Below are positions 7,423 through 17,600 of a DNA stretch of 64,000 nucleotides, one piece after another. The translations under genes and the position numbers were made by a program. The notes beneath the pieces were generated by a model, which searched no databases, was not told the origin of the DNA, and saw only the letters and a program-made list of their open reading frames with translations. The stretch's first letter is position 1, and the number at the start of each line of letters is the position of its first letter. This stretch comes from Bacteriovoracia bacterium (GTDB taxonomy: Bacteria; Bdellovibrionota; Bacteriovoracia; Bacteriovoracales; Bacteriovoracaceae). Where the stretch lies: NCBI GenBank assembly GCA_030431635.1, contig JAUIIL010000005.1, forward strand, positions 1 through 64,000, in the 5' to 3' direction.

Positions 7423-7835
7423 ATGAATGAACTAATGGAAGCGATTAAGGGCACGGAACTTTTTGAGCGAAACCTGAACATTGATTCGAGAATTCATGCT
7501 AAAAGGTTAGACAGGATTCTTGGCTATAGCATACCAAAAATTGAAGTAAAACTTCTTCAAAAATATCGTGCATATTATAAAGGAAATGACAAAACAAGCA
7601 GGAAAACCCATTACGAGGGAACTCAAACTTGGATCGGCCTTCATCCGCAAGTTCTACAAACTCCTTATAATGAGCTTTATGAAGCATTAAAAAAGCTTTA
7701 AAAGTAGTTGATATTGGTTGTGCTTATGGAAGAGTTGGCATCATTGCTAACGCTTTATTTCCTGAAGCCAGGTTTATTGGTTATGAGATTGTTCGTAAAT
7801 TTTTAGAAAATTCTATATCCCAATGGGAAGCATAA
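7423..7835 (+). pseudogene. frameshifted, truncated SAM methyltransferase
   Basis: Frame 1 (92 codons from the ATG at 7423) stops at 7699. Immediately before the stop, a shift of -1 at AAAAAAG (7689-7695) continues into VVDIGCAYGRVGIIANALFPE, a clear SAM-binding motif I. The fused frame ends at 7835 soon after motif II, so the catalytic domain is also cut short. The heptamer is in the exact phase for -1 slippage, so programmed frameshifting is possible, but truncation favours decay. The start lies 1 base after the preceding methyltransferase. Confidence 0.7.
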
Positions 7836-8244
7836 TTAGAAGAACCCTCTAGTATTCTACGTTTTTCAAGAAATTGATCACATGCAAACACATCAGAAGT
7901 TAAGAAAATTAAAAAAAAGAGTACAAAGTATTTTCATTTTCAATATTTTTCAAATATATGGCCCATACAAATACAATGCACCTATTATCCCAGCTTTCGT
8001 GACCGCAAACCAGAGTCGTTGAACGATTTACAAAAGAGCTGTCAATTAAAGAGACAGCTTTGAATTTAGTGAGAAGTTAAAATTATTAACGCTTTAACAA
8101 CCTTGAGGGTCATATTCAGTTGGCGCAGAGAAAGTGTTGAAAGAAACTAGCATAAGCTCTCCTAAACGCCCAGCATGATAGACGTGAACTCGCACAAATG
8201 CTAAAAATAGCCCTCAAGAGGGTTTTTAAAAGGGAGTCTGTTTT
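7836..8244 (+). other. gene-poor stretch: gene remnant and structured leader
   Basis: From 7840 to 8025 one plus-strand frame is open with a coding-like composition (PLVFYVFQEIDH, FIFNIFQIYGPYKYNAP) but no start codon near its beginning. It may be the C-terminal remnant of the broken methyltransferase. A hairpin GCTGTC/GACAGC with a short T-run lies at 8037-8058. Then comes a possible structured leader with a terminator before the gene at 8245. Confidence 0.45.
8101..8227 (+). promoter_or_regulatory. candidate structured leader RNA with competing terminator
   Basis: CTTGAGGG (8102-8109) can pair with CCCTCAAG (8211-8218), closing about 100 nt that contain a further stem AGCAT/ATGCT (8172-8202). 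The same CCCT (8211-8214) can instead pair with AGGG (8219-8222), followed by TTTTT, as a short terminator. The two pairings exclude each other, which is the layout of an attenuator or riboswitch. It lies directly before the CDS at 8245. I recognise no known aptamer. Confidence 0.4.
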
Positions 8245-8874
8245 ATGAAATCTATTCTTTTATTAATTGTTTTTTCACTAAGCCTTTTCGCTTACAACAG
8301 ACCTGATAAAATTTTATGCTACGTTGGAAACCAAGCCGCCCCACAAGGCCCTGGCTACCCCCAACATAACGATAAATTTATTCAATCTTCGAGCACAAAA
8401 GCTGTTAAGCTTGGGTCTTGGCCAGAAGAAGGTATTATCTACCGTTCTGGAACAACTTCAGTTGTTCAGTATGGCTTCTTTATTAATACCCAAGAAGAAC
8501 TTGAAGAATTAAAGAAAAAAAATGATGACTTTAGATTTTGGGTTAAAAACTTAAATTTTGAACAATACCTAGAGCGCCAAAAAGAAAGACCACATGCCAT
8601 TAACTCTTTTGTTAGTATGCATTTAACGAGTGAAGGGATTGACGTTACTGTGCGCAAGATACTCAATGAATTTAACCTCTCTCATGGCCTTCTTGTTCCT
8701 TATCATAAACCTGAGGAAACATTTATACTTTCTTATGAAAACTTAGAACTTCCTTTTATTCTCAATGGTGTCGCCATCAGTTGTCATGAAGAGCTCAGTA
8801 GAAATGTTGATAGCTATAAAAAAGAAATTAAGAGACTTAAAAAAGAACTCAAAGAAATTAAAAGTTCTCGTTAA
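8245..8874 (+). CDS. exported hypothetical protein
   Basis: A 209-residue protein with a signal peptide (MKSILLLIVFSLSLFA) and a mature, soluble periplasmic or secreted domain. The C-terminus is a short charged coiled coil of KKEIKRLKKELKEIK type. Two Cys (CYVGNQ, ISCHEEL) could form a disulphide. An AAGGGAG site precedes the ATG. It is followed 17 bases later by another exported protein in the same direction. No family recognised. Confidence 0.7.
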   Translation: MKSILLLIVFSLSLFAYNRPDKILCYVGNQAAPQGPGYPQHNDKFIQSSSTKAVKLGSWPEEGIIYRSGTTSVVQYGFFINTQEELEELKKKNDDFRFWVKNLNFEQYLERQKERPHAINSFVSMHLTSEGIDVTVRKILNEFNLSHGLLVPYHKPEETFILSYENLELPFILNGVAISCHEELSRNVDSYKKEIKRLKKELKEIKSSR

Positions 8875-8891
8875 ATAAAAAGGATTATCAA

Positions 8892-9476
8892 ATGAAAAAA
8901 TTTATATTTTTTATGACTTTGATTTTTACCTCTCAATTGTTTGCTTCTCCTTTAGAAAGATCAAAGGATATATCAAGACTTCTTATTAATAACTATAGAG
9001 AGCTCACTGATGAACTAGGTTATTATTATTCAAGGCTTGTTAAATTTGAAAGCCAAGAAGTGAAAAAGGGTGTTTATAAACATTCTCTCATTTTCTCTAG
9101 TAGTTATAGGAGTTCAAACGAAGCTGCCATTGTTGATATCACAGAAGATTTTACTGCAACTTGGTCAGATGGGCCTATTAAGTATAAGATCAAAAAGAAA
9201 TATCAAGAAGATCTCAATACAACGACAGAGCTCTCTGTAGAACCAGAAGTTCAAGAAATCGCTCAAATTTTAATTGAAAAATATGATGTGACAAATACTC
9301 TTTTTTCGCTGGGAATAGATAGATTAATTAAAATCGAGAAGAATCAAACAGAGGGAAAAACGCAGTTTGATATCTCTTTTACAAGGTTTTGCATGTGCAC
9401 CTTTTTATCAGCTTACATTAAAGTAGTGAAAGACAAGGACACATTTGAGTTTGAAATGCTCATTAAAGAAGACTAA
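8892..9476 (+). CDS. exported hypothetical protein
   Basis: A 194-residue protein with signal peptide MKKFIFFMTLIFTSQLFAS. The mature part alternates charged helices and strands, with a late FCMCTF segment. It is cotranscribed with the preceding exported protein (17-base gap, AAGGA ribosome-binding site). Its end overlaps the convergent next gene by 4 bases. No family recognised. Confidence 0.65.
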   Translation: MKKFIFFMTLIFTSQLFASPLERSKDISRLLINNYRELTDELGYYYSRLVKFESQEVKKGVYKHSLIFSSSYRSSNEAAIVDITEDFTATWSDGPIKYKIKKKYQEDLNTTTELSVEPEVQEIAQILIEKYDVTNTLFSLGIDRLIKIEKNQTEGKTQFDISFTRFCMCTFLSAYIKVVKDKDTFEFEMLIKED

Positions 9477-10042
9477 TTTTTTTGAAAGACAGTTTCAAAA
9501 GTAAATTCCCATACTTGAGACTGTCTTTTTACCGCATAAGATCCTATTTTAAATACCTTTGAACAACTCTCTATATAAAGCCAACTACCTTTCAGGAAAA
9601 CTTTATCAATTCCTTTTAAATGATAATACCTATATTCTTCGTATTCACTCTCCCCTACAACGACATCTTGCTTAACTCTCCACTCAACAAGAGTTGGAGC
9701 TTTATTTAAGAGAGAAACGCTCTCTCTTTTTTCATCAAAATAAACAGGATTATTTTTGTATTGTTCATGGACGAATTGAGAGAGTTCGCTAAATTTTTGG
9801 TATGTTTCTATTCTTTTGCATTCATAAATAACATTATTTTCAGTTGCGCAGATAAAGTTATTATCCTCAAGAATCTCTTTTCTTTGCTTGGCATTTGCCC
9901 ATCTCATATCAATGGATTCTCTTATATAGAGAAAAGTTGGATTGTAATGAGAAAAACGAAACTGACCAGAGAGTTTCTCTTTAACTGGAAGACATGAACT
10001 CCAGGCCATGCCAATAGACATCATCATGATAAAAAACTTCAT
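9473..10042 (-). CDS. exported hypothetical protein
   Basis: A 189-residue protein with a signal peptide (MKFFIMMMSIGMAWSSC). The Cys near residue 17 could mark a lipobox (WSSC) but is not ideal. Four or more Cys in the mature part (FICATENNVIYECKRIE, ESCSKVF) suggest disulphides in the periplasm or outside the cell. Convergent with the previous gene. No family recognised. Confidence 0.65.
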   Translation of the reverse strand: MKFFIMMMSIGMAWSSCLPVKEKLSGQFRFSHYNPTFLYIRESIDMRWANAKQRKEILEDNNFICATENNVIYECKRIETYQKFSELSQFVHEQYKNNPVYFDEKRESVSLLNKAPTLVEWRVKQDVVVGESEYEEYRYYHLKGIDKVFLKGSWLYIESCSKVFKIGSYAVKRQSQVWEFTFETVFQKN

Positions 10043-10127
10043 ACTCTATTTCCTTGAGTAGTAAAATTTTATCTAAAGCAGACAAAGCTCGTCAATCATT
10101 CAAAAACTGAGTATTTTTATCGGGAAT

Positions 10128-11291
10128 CTATCTTGTTAATAAATAAAGAGATTCAAATCTTTTTAAAAAGAAATTAAGAGCATTAAGCCAATGTTTTTTC
10201 TTTTTCTTTTCAAATTCTTTCAAATAAGAAGCATACTTCTCTTCCGATTTTAAAGAAAGTTGGTGGGCCAGTCCTAAGGTAAAAGCTTCATAATAAATAA
10301 TATCGAGGTTCTCTTGAGAGCTATATTTTCCAAGTTTAACTCCCTTATTCCCTTCATCCCTAATACGAAACAAATAAGTCTCATTATCAATTTCAACATC
10401 ATCAAATAAGCGGTTAAATTGTGAACTTAAAAAAAGCGATTTGGCGATAACAATTTTATCTCTGGGTGCTGTGTCTTGTGTAGAGAACATTTGTTTTAAT
10501 TCAACCCAGTAAATCTGGCCTAAATCATTTATCACATATTGATATCTTTTAAGTCCTGCAGAACCTCCGTCCTTCTTCACTCTCAAATAAAAGTCTTCTA
10601 TCTTAACATGAGGGCCGACTAATAATTGAAGATAGAAGAGAGCTTTTCTTCTCTCCAGATCTGAAACTTCGGTGACTTCTTCAGGATCTTGATTAATAAA
10701 GAAATACCCCTTTCCCTCTTCATAAGAAATATCATCCTCTGAATACTCTCCAGCTTTTTTAAGGGCCTTCTTTTTTATTTCTTTAAGAATTGAAGGTAAC
10801 TCAACCTCTTCTCCTTTAAGGCCTTTCAAGTAAAAAGAGAGGTAGAGCTCGGTATCAATTTTATTTTCAACTAAAACCGATGAAAGAAGAAGTCTAAGAA
10901 CATCAGCGTAAGGCTGGGTCCTATGAATTTTATCAAAATCATTAATCATAAATTTAGGCTTCATCTCATCATTAATTAAAAATCCAAAGTTTTCAAAATG
11001 AACATCTCCAAAAGCATAGCTTTTTATTTTTTTTAATTTTCTATGCAAAGAAAGGCAGTTCAAACTTTGATTGAACTCATAATGAAAGAGAGAATAGAAC
11101 GTTCTTAAGAACATATGTTTATCTTGATTTTTACTTAAGAGTCTCAGAATCTCTTCTTTTGAAAGATGGGGGTTATCATTTTGAATAACTTTAATAACTG
11201 AATCCTTATTCAAAAGTGTTTCTGAACACTTAGAAAAACTCGCTGATAAAAGAAAGTGAGAAAAAATAAAAATGGAAAATAGAGATCTCAT
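10128..11291 (-). CDS. exported DUF2252-family protein
   Basis: A 387-residue protein. The AFGDVHFENFGFLIN and MINDFDKIHRTQPYADVLRLLLS segments are the DUF2252 hallmark (GDxHxxNFG then NDFD), a fold related to aminoglycoside/choline-kinase-like enzymes. Unlike most DUF2252 proteins it begins with a signal peptide (SIFIFSHFLLSASFSKC), so it probably acts outside the cytoplasm, where ATP is scarce. The substrate is unknown. It is divergent from the TRAP transporter operon. Confidence 0.8.
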   Translation of the reverse strand: MRSLFSIFIFSHFLLSASFSKCSETLLNKDSVIKVIQNDNPHLSKEEILRLLSKNQDKHMFLRTFYSLFHYEFNQSLNCLSLHRKLKKIKSYAFGDVHFENFGFLINDEMKPKFMINDFDKIHRTQPYADVLRLLLSSVLVENKIDTELYLSFYLKGLKGEEVELPSILKEIKKKALKKAGEYSEDDISYEEGKGYFFINQDPEEVTEVSDLERRKALFYLQLLVGPHVKIEDFYLRVKKDGGSAGLKRYQYVINDLGQIYWVELKQMFSTQDTAPRDKIVIAKSLFLSSQFNRLFDDVEIDNETYLFRIRDEGNKGVKLGKYSSQENLDIIYYEAFTLGLAHQLSLKSEEKYASYLKEFEKKKKKHWLNALNFFLKRFESLYLLTR

Positions 11292-11400
11292 AAATTTCAG
11301 GCCTTCTTAACTCGTTGCGGTGCTCTGTGCACCCCCATGAATGCTGACTATTTAAACAAAAGTCATGAAAAAAAGATAAACACGTCGCAGCTTTAATGTG

Positions 11401-11429
11401 TTGAGCTGTTTGCTGCTTGCCTATATAAT
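11401..11429 (+). promoter_or_regulatory. sigma-70-type promoter of the TRAP operon
   Basis: TTGAGC (11401-11406) and TATAAT (11424-11429) are separated by 17 bases, 38 bases upstream of the GTG start. This is the best-formed vegetative promoter in the left half of the window. Confidence 0.7.
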
Positions 11430-11466
11430 GGCATAGTAGCCGTTCAACAATATTAAGGAGTTCCTC

Positions 11467-12444
11467 GTGTTTAAGTTCGCACTAGTGCTGAGTTGTCTTG
11501 TTTTTTTCATTTCTTGTAACAAATCTGAAAATAAATCATATGTCTCTATTGGAACTGGTGGAGTGACCGGGGTTTATTACCCTGTTGGCGGGGCCATTGC
11601 TAAAATGGTGAATACTCATTTTAAGGACACTGTAAAAGCGTCAGCTGAAGCCACTGACGGATCAGTTTATAATATAAACGCTGTTCTTAGTGGTGATCTC
11701 CAATTTGGAATCGCTCAATCAGATAGACAATACCAAGCGGTTCACTCACTTGCTGAATGGAGCACAACAGATAAAAGTAAAACTCAAAAACTACGCGCTG
11801 TTTTCTCCCTTCATAGAGAGGCCATGACTTTTTTAATTGCTGAAGATAAGGGAATTAGCTCCATTAAAGATCTAAAGGGTAAAAATGACGTTAGAATTAA
11901 TATTGGTGCTATGGGTTCAGGAACAAGAGAAAATACTATTAACGTTCTTGAGCATTTTAATATTAAACCAGATGTTGATTTCCAATCAGAAGGAATTAAA
12001 TCCTCTGAATCTTCTAAGTTACTCCAAGACGGAAGAATTGATGGGTTTGTTTTTACGGTGGGCCATCCAAGTGGAGCTTTCAAAGAAGCAACAAATGGAA
12101 AAAGAAAAACTCTCTTTATTAGTTTATCAGACAATAATTTGGATAAATTGATTGAAAAGTTTCCTTATTACGCAAAAACAAAAATACCTATTTCTTTTTA
12201 TTCTCAAGCCACCAATAAAGAAGATGTTCCAACTGTTGGTGTTGTGGCCACACTAGTTTCTTCCAGTGATGTTAGCGAAGAAGTTGTCTACAACCTTGTA
12301 AAAAGTGTTGTAGAAAATCTGGATAAATTTAAACAAATTCACCCTTCTCTTCACGAACTAACAAAAGAGAGCATGATTGAAGGACTTTCAGCTCCTTTAC
12401 ACGATGGTGCCTTAAAGTATTTTAAAGAAATAGGATTAAAATAA
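11467..12444 (+). CDS. TAXI-family TRAP transporter substrate-binding lipoprotein
   Basis: A 325-residue periplasmic binding protein. VSIGTGGVTGVYYPVGGAIA near residue 26 is the TAXI signature, and IGAMGSGTRENTINVLE is the second conserved block. The N-terminus is a lipoprotein signal ending FFISC, so it is membrane-anchored. It starts at GTG (11467) with AAGGAG 6 bases upstream. The membrane gene starts at the next base after its stop, forming a two-gene transporter. TAXI systems commonly take up dicarboxylates or related organic acids. The ligand here is unknown. Confidence 0.9.
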   Translation: MFKFALVLSCLVFFISCNKSENKSYVSIGTGGVTGVYYPVGGAIAKMVNTHFKDTVKASAEATDGSVYNINAVLSGDLQFGIAQSDRQYQAVHSLAEWSTTDKSKTQKLRAVFSLHREAMTFLIAEDKGISSIKDLKGKNDVRINIGAMGSGTRENTINVLEHFNIKPDVDFQSEGIKSSESSKLLQDGRIDGFVFTVGHPSGAFKEATNGKRKTLFISLSDNNLDKLIEKFPYYAKTKIPISFYSQATNKEDVPTVGVVATLVSSSDVSEEVVYNLVKSVVENLDKFKQIHPSLHELTKESMIEGLSAPLHDGALKYFKEIGLK

Positions 12445-14514
12445 GTGGATCAAAAAGAATTAGAAGAACTTAATAAAGCCGAAGAGCTTGTTGCCGAAAC
12501 TGAAGGTGGGGCAAGACACTCTATTACTGGTTGGGGGAAAAATCTTTTTTGCCTAATCGCTGCAGCTTGGTCAATTTTTCAAATTCTACTGGCCGATGTT
12601 CTCCTACTTGACTCAATCGTTGTAAGATCTATTCACTTGGCCTTTGCTATTTTTCTCGTTTTTCTGAGTTTTCCCGCTTTCAAAAAAAATAAAGGCCTTG
12701 GTTTGAAAATTTCAAATGGCCCCAAGTTTTTACAATTCTTAACTCACGATAGCTCTATCCACTTTGTTGATCTCATTCTTGCGATAGTTGCCGCTATGGC
12801 TTCTCTTTATCTGGCTTATGATTATGTTGGGATTGGAAGTAGACAAGGTTTTCCTAATACCACTGATATTGTTATGGGTATAACTCTTCTTGTTCTTCTT
12901 ATTGAAGCTGCCAGAAGAGCACTAGGTCCAGCTTTGCCAACAATTGCCTCTTTTTTTATTATTTATAGTTTTTTTAGTGAGTATGCTCCTTCTATTATTT
13001 CCTTTCAAAACGCAACCCTTTCAAAAGTGATTAATAAACTAACAATGGGATCTGAAGGAATTTTTGGAATTCCTCTCTATGTTTCAGCTTCAACTGTTTT
13101 TCTTTTTGTTCTCTTTGGTGCCATTTTAGAGCGCGCGGGAGGAGGAAAGTATTTTATCGATCTCGCTTTTTCTGTTCTCGGAAAATATAGAGGTGGTCCA
13201 GGGAAAGCCGCGGTCTTGGCCAGTGGATTAACGGGAATGGTTTCAGGTTCAAGTATTGCAAACACTGTGACAACCGGAACATTTACCATTCCTTTGATGA
13301 AGAAGGCTGGCTATAGTGGAATTAAAGCCGGGGCCATTGAAGTTGCGGCCAGTACTAATGGACAGCTCATGCCTCCTATTATGGGAGCCGCTGCTTTTAT
13401 TATCGCAGAGTACTGTGGTCTTTCTTATTTTGAAGTTGTGAAAGCCGCTTTTATTCCTGCTGTTTGTTCTTATATTGCTCTCATTTATATTACTCATATT
13501 GAGGCTTGTAAGCTTGGTCTTGAAGGTGTTCCTAAGAGCCAATTACCTCAGTTTTGGAAGACTTTGAAATCTGGATTACATTTTTTAATTCCACTTATTT
13601 TTCTTTTCTATCAACTCATTATTCAAAGACGATCAGCTCAGCTCTCAGTTTATTACGCTATTATTGCCCAGGTTGTTCTCATCTATGGAAAAAATATTTT
13701 TGATGGCCATAAAGACAAATCTCACAGTATCTGGTCTTCAATTAAATTTAGTTCTTGGGAAGTATGGGAAGCACTTATTTCTGGTGGAAGAAATATGATG
13801 TCTATTGGGGTCGCCGTTGCCGCGGCTGGGATTATTGTGGGAATTGTCACTCTTGGACTTGGAAACGTGATTGTCGATCTCATTGACATCATCTCGGCTG
13901 GAAACCTCATCCTATTACTTCTTATTACTGCTGTGACTAGCCTTATTCTAGGGATGGGGCTCCCAACAACGGCCAATTATATTGTTATGGCCACTTTAAC
14001 AGTCCCGGCGATTGTTACCTTATCTGGAGAAATGGGACTTGAGGTTCCACTCATTGCGGCCCATTTGTTTTGTTTTTATTTTGGAATTCTCGCCGATGAC
14101 ACTCCTCCTGTCGGACTGGCTGCTTATGCTGCTGCAGCGATATCTAAGGAAGACCCTATCCAAACCGGTTTGCAAGGTTTTATCTATGATATGAGAACAG
14201 CAATTCTGCCTTTTATGTTTATTTTCAACACCGACCTGCTCCTCATTGGAATCAATAGCATTCCTCACGCTTTATTTGTTTTTGTAAGTTGCTTGGTCGC
14301 TATGTTTAGTTTTGCAAATATCACTCAGGGGTTTTTCTACAGAAAGAATAAAGCTTTTGAAACAGTGCTTCTTATTATCGTGTGTGCTCTCTTATTTCGA
14401 CCTTATTTCTTTGCTGAGAGAATTAATATTTCTCCAATCACTGTAGGTGTTATAGGAATTGTTCTCTACACGGCCCTCTATTTTTTCCAACGTCTCAATT
14501 CATCAAAAGCATAG
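12445..14514 (+). CDS. TRAP transporter fused 4TM-12TM permease
   Basis: A 689-residue inner-membrane protein combining the small DctQ-like and large DctM-like subunits, as usual for TAXI systems. Conserved GMVSGSSIANTVTTGTFTIP and LGMGLPTTANYIVMA blocks line the transport site. It uses the sodium gradient to import the substrate delivered by the binding protein. The start is GTG, directly abutting the upstream stop, so translation is coupled. The C-terminus has a few extra hydrophobic helices. Confidence 0.93.
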   Translation: MDQKELEELNKAEELVAETEGGARHSITGWGKNLFCLIAAAWSIFQILLADVLLLDSIVVRSIHLAFAIFLVFLSFPAFKKNKGLGLKISNGPKFLQFLTHDSSIHFVDLILAIVAAMASLYLAYDYVGIGSRQGFPNTTDIVMGITLLVLLIEAARRALGPALPTIASFFIIYSFFSEYAPSIISFQNATLSKVINKLTMGSEGIFGIPLYVSASTVFLFVLFGAILERAGGGKYFIDLAFSVLGKYRGGPGKAAVLASGLTGMVSGSSIANTVTTGTFTIPLMKKAGYSGIKAGAIEVAASTNGQLMPPIMGAAAFIIAEYCGLSYFEVVKAAFIPAVCSYIALIYITHIEACKLGLEGVPKSQLPQFWKTLKSGLHFLIPLIFLFYQLIIQRRSAQLSVYYAIIAQVVLIYGKNIFDGHKDKSHSIWSSIKFSSWEVWEALISGGRNMMSIGVAVAAAGIIVGIVTLGLGNVIVDLIDIISAGNLILLLLITAVTSLILGMGLPTTANYIVMATLTVPAIVTLSGEMGLEVPLIAAHLFCFYFGILADDTPPVGLAAYAAAAISKEDPIQTGLQGFIYDMRTAILPFMFIFNTDLLLIGINSIPHALFVFVSCLVAMFSFANITQGFFYRKNKAFETVLLIIVCALLFRPYFFAERINISPITVGVIGIVLYTALYFFQRLNSSKA

Positions 14515-14642
14515 CGTTAGAAACTCTAATTATTGCTAGACAAAATGGGCCGCATCATAAGATGATATGTAGACTCGTGGCTTTATAAAAGGACTTTATT
14601 TACCACTAGTTACAGCTGCACACGCAAATATGGGGAATAGAG

Positions 14643-17600
14643 ATGAGACTTCTAAGATTGCACCTGCAAGGGTTTAAATCATTTCGTGATAAAACGACAA
14701 TTTATTTTGACGATGGAATAACGGGTATTGTTGGCCCTAACGGTTGTGGAAAGTCCAACATTGTTGACGCCCTTTTTTGGGTTATGGGTGAGCAGTCAGC
14801 AAAACACTTACGTGGAAACAGCATGAAAGATCTTATCTTTGCTGGTTCTGATAAATACTCCCCATCATCCTTTGCTGAAGTTTCTCTTGTTTTAAGTAAT
14901 GATAACGGAAAGCATATTCATATTGGTGGACAGGTTGCAAAACCAACTGAAATTCAAATTACCAGAAAGCTTTATCGTAATGGTGAAACTGAATACAGAA
15001 TCAATGGCCTTCCCGCCAGACTCAAAGATATCCAAGAAGTTTTTATGGATACAGGAGCTGGGGCCAAGTCCTACTCCATCATTGCCCAGGGTGAGATTAA
15101 CCGCTTAGTTCAGGCCAAACCTGTTGAGCGTAGAACAATGATTGAAGAAGTTGCTGGGATTACAAAATTTAAAAAGAGAAAAGTTGAGTCTCTTCGTAAA
15201 ATGGATAACACTCAACAAAACTTAAACCGTTTAAACGATCTTCAATCTGAAATTTACAAGAATCTTAAAGCTCTTGAAAGACAAGCGGAGAAAGCTGAAA
15301 GAGCTAGAAGCTTAAAAGAAAAGATAAAAAAATATGACCTTCTTGTTGAGTCACACAAAGAATTTAATTTTCTGAAAGATTTTTCTGAAGGCAAAGACTT
15401 TATTGCAAAAAACCAAGCTCTCTTAAGTGAACTGATTATTGATAAAGAAAAGCTTGAGTTAACTCTCCAAGACGAGAGAATTCAAAAAAGTGTTTTAACT
15501 GAAGAAGTTGATTCTCTTCAGAAAGAATTTAATGAAATCTCAAGAGAGCTTGCTGGACTTGAGCAAAAATTGAACTATTCAAAGAAAAATAAAAATGAAA
15601 AAGAAACTTATCTATCTTCAAAAGAAGAAGATATTAGTGAGCTTCGTTCAGACTTAATGGTTCTTGAGCATAAGAAAAAAGATTTAGAAGCTCATTTGGA
15701 AGAAATTAAAAGTGAGCAAAGTGATAACTCAGAATTAAAAGAACTTGAAACTCAACTACAGGAATTGAGAGAGAACACAAAGAATAAAGAACAAGCTTAC
15801 TTAACTCTTAAAGAGCAAGTTGAAAATCACAGAGATGAATTAAATCTTATCGAACAAGAGCAGTTTAGAGTGACTTCTCGTCTTGAAGAAATCTCTTCAA
15901 ACCTAGAGGATATTTCAAAAGAAATGGAGCTTCTTGAAGAGCAGTCTTCACTTTTTTCAGGGGATCTGGCGAGACAGAAAAAAGAGTTAGAAGCTTCTGA
16001 AAAAACATTTACTGAATTAAAAGAAAAAGAAAATAATCTCAAAGAACAGATTGATACCCTTTCTGTTAAAGAAAAAGAATTGAGAATTCAAGTTAAAGAA
16101 GTTAATCAAGATTTTCTTAAAAAGGATTCTAAACTTCAATCTTTAAAAGAAATTAATTCTAATCTCGAAAAAACAAAAGAAGGTGCTTTTGAGTATCTTG
16201 ATGAGACTCAAGATCAAAACACTCAGTTCTTATCAAACCTGATTGAATGTGAGCAAAAATACGAAAAAGCAATTGAATCTTTGGTTCAAAGTTACTCTCA
16301 TTCTCTGATTACAGCTGAAAAATCAAATGAATCCTTTTTAAACTGGTTTCAAGAAAAAGGTGAAACAAACCTTGATTACTTTAGAGTTTCAAAAGCAGAA
16401 GCTTTAACAGAAGAGTCTTTGGAAAGACTAAGTGTTAACGGTCTTGAAGGGATTATTAAAATTAACGATATTATTAATATTAAAGATCCTAAATACACTT
16501 CATCTATTCAATCTTTATTTGAAGGTTTTTTAATTGTTGAAAATCTTGATTTGACCTTAGCAATGAAAATCTCCCCAGAGCTACGTTTCAAGGCTTTAGT
16601 TTCAGTAACGGGAGATCTTACTGTAAAAAGAGTCAATAACTCTCTTCAGGTATCACTTAGAAAGAAAGCTGACCTTGAACAAGGGATTATTCAAAGAAAT
16701 AACGAGATTAAAATTTTAGAAGTTGAAGTTGAAGAACTGAGAACGCAATTAAGAGATGTTGAAGCTGAACTTAACGAAGTTGAAAACTCTTTAACAGCAG
16801 CGAAAGAATCTTACGGAAAAACAAGAGACTCTTTTAATAATGCTCAAACAGATTATATTACTAAGAAAAGTGCTCTGGAATCGAAGCAATCAAATTTCGA
16901 ATCCTCACACGCTAGAATTGAGATTTTGCAAAATAGAAAAACAGAGCTCTCTTCTAGTCGTCTGGAGCTTATGGAGAAGGATGATAAAAATAAGAAAGTT
17001 TTATCTAACTCCAATACTATTATCACTGACAAGAAAGAGCAGCTGGAAAGTGTCAAAACTGAATATGAGACCTTGAAGGCTGAACTTGAAGAGAAAAAAC
17101 AAGCTTTTGTTGATATGGAAGTTCAATCTAGAACTTTTGAAACAAGACTTGAAAGCGTTAATAATCAAATAAAAGAAAGTGAAGAGAACAGAGAAAAGTC
17201 AGAGAAGAAACTAGAGCAAGCTATTGAACAAACAAGTACCTTGCGTGAAGAAATCGAGTTACTTGAATCTGAAATAGATGAACTCTCTGAAAATAATCAA
17301 GAACAAGCTCAAGAAGTCAAACAAAGAGAAGAAGAACTAAGCATGAAAAAGAATGAGCTTAACTCGCTTCTTGATGGAATGCATGGAAGAGAATCTGAAG
17401 TGAAAGATATCTCATCAAAGATTAACAAGATTGAAAAAGAGCTTTTTGAAAGAGAAGTTAAAGTTAAGCAGATTGTTGAAGAAGAAGAGCTTGTTGTTAG
17501 AAATATTTTTGAAAAATATCAAATTGATTTAAGAGCAGTTCTAAGTGAGTTTCTCGAGCTTGGCCCTGAGACTATTAACGATCTTAACGATATTTCTAAT

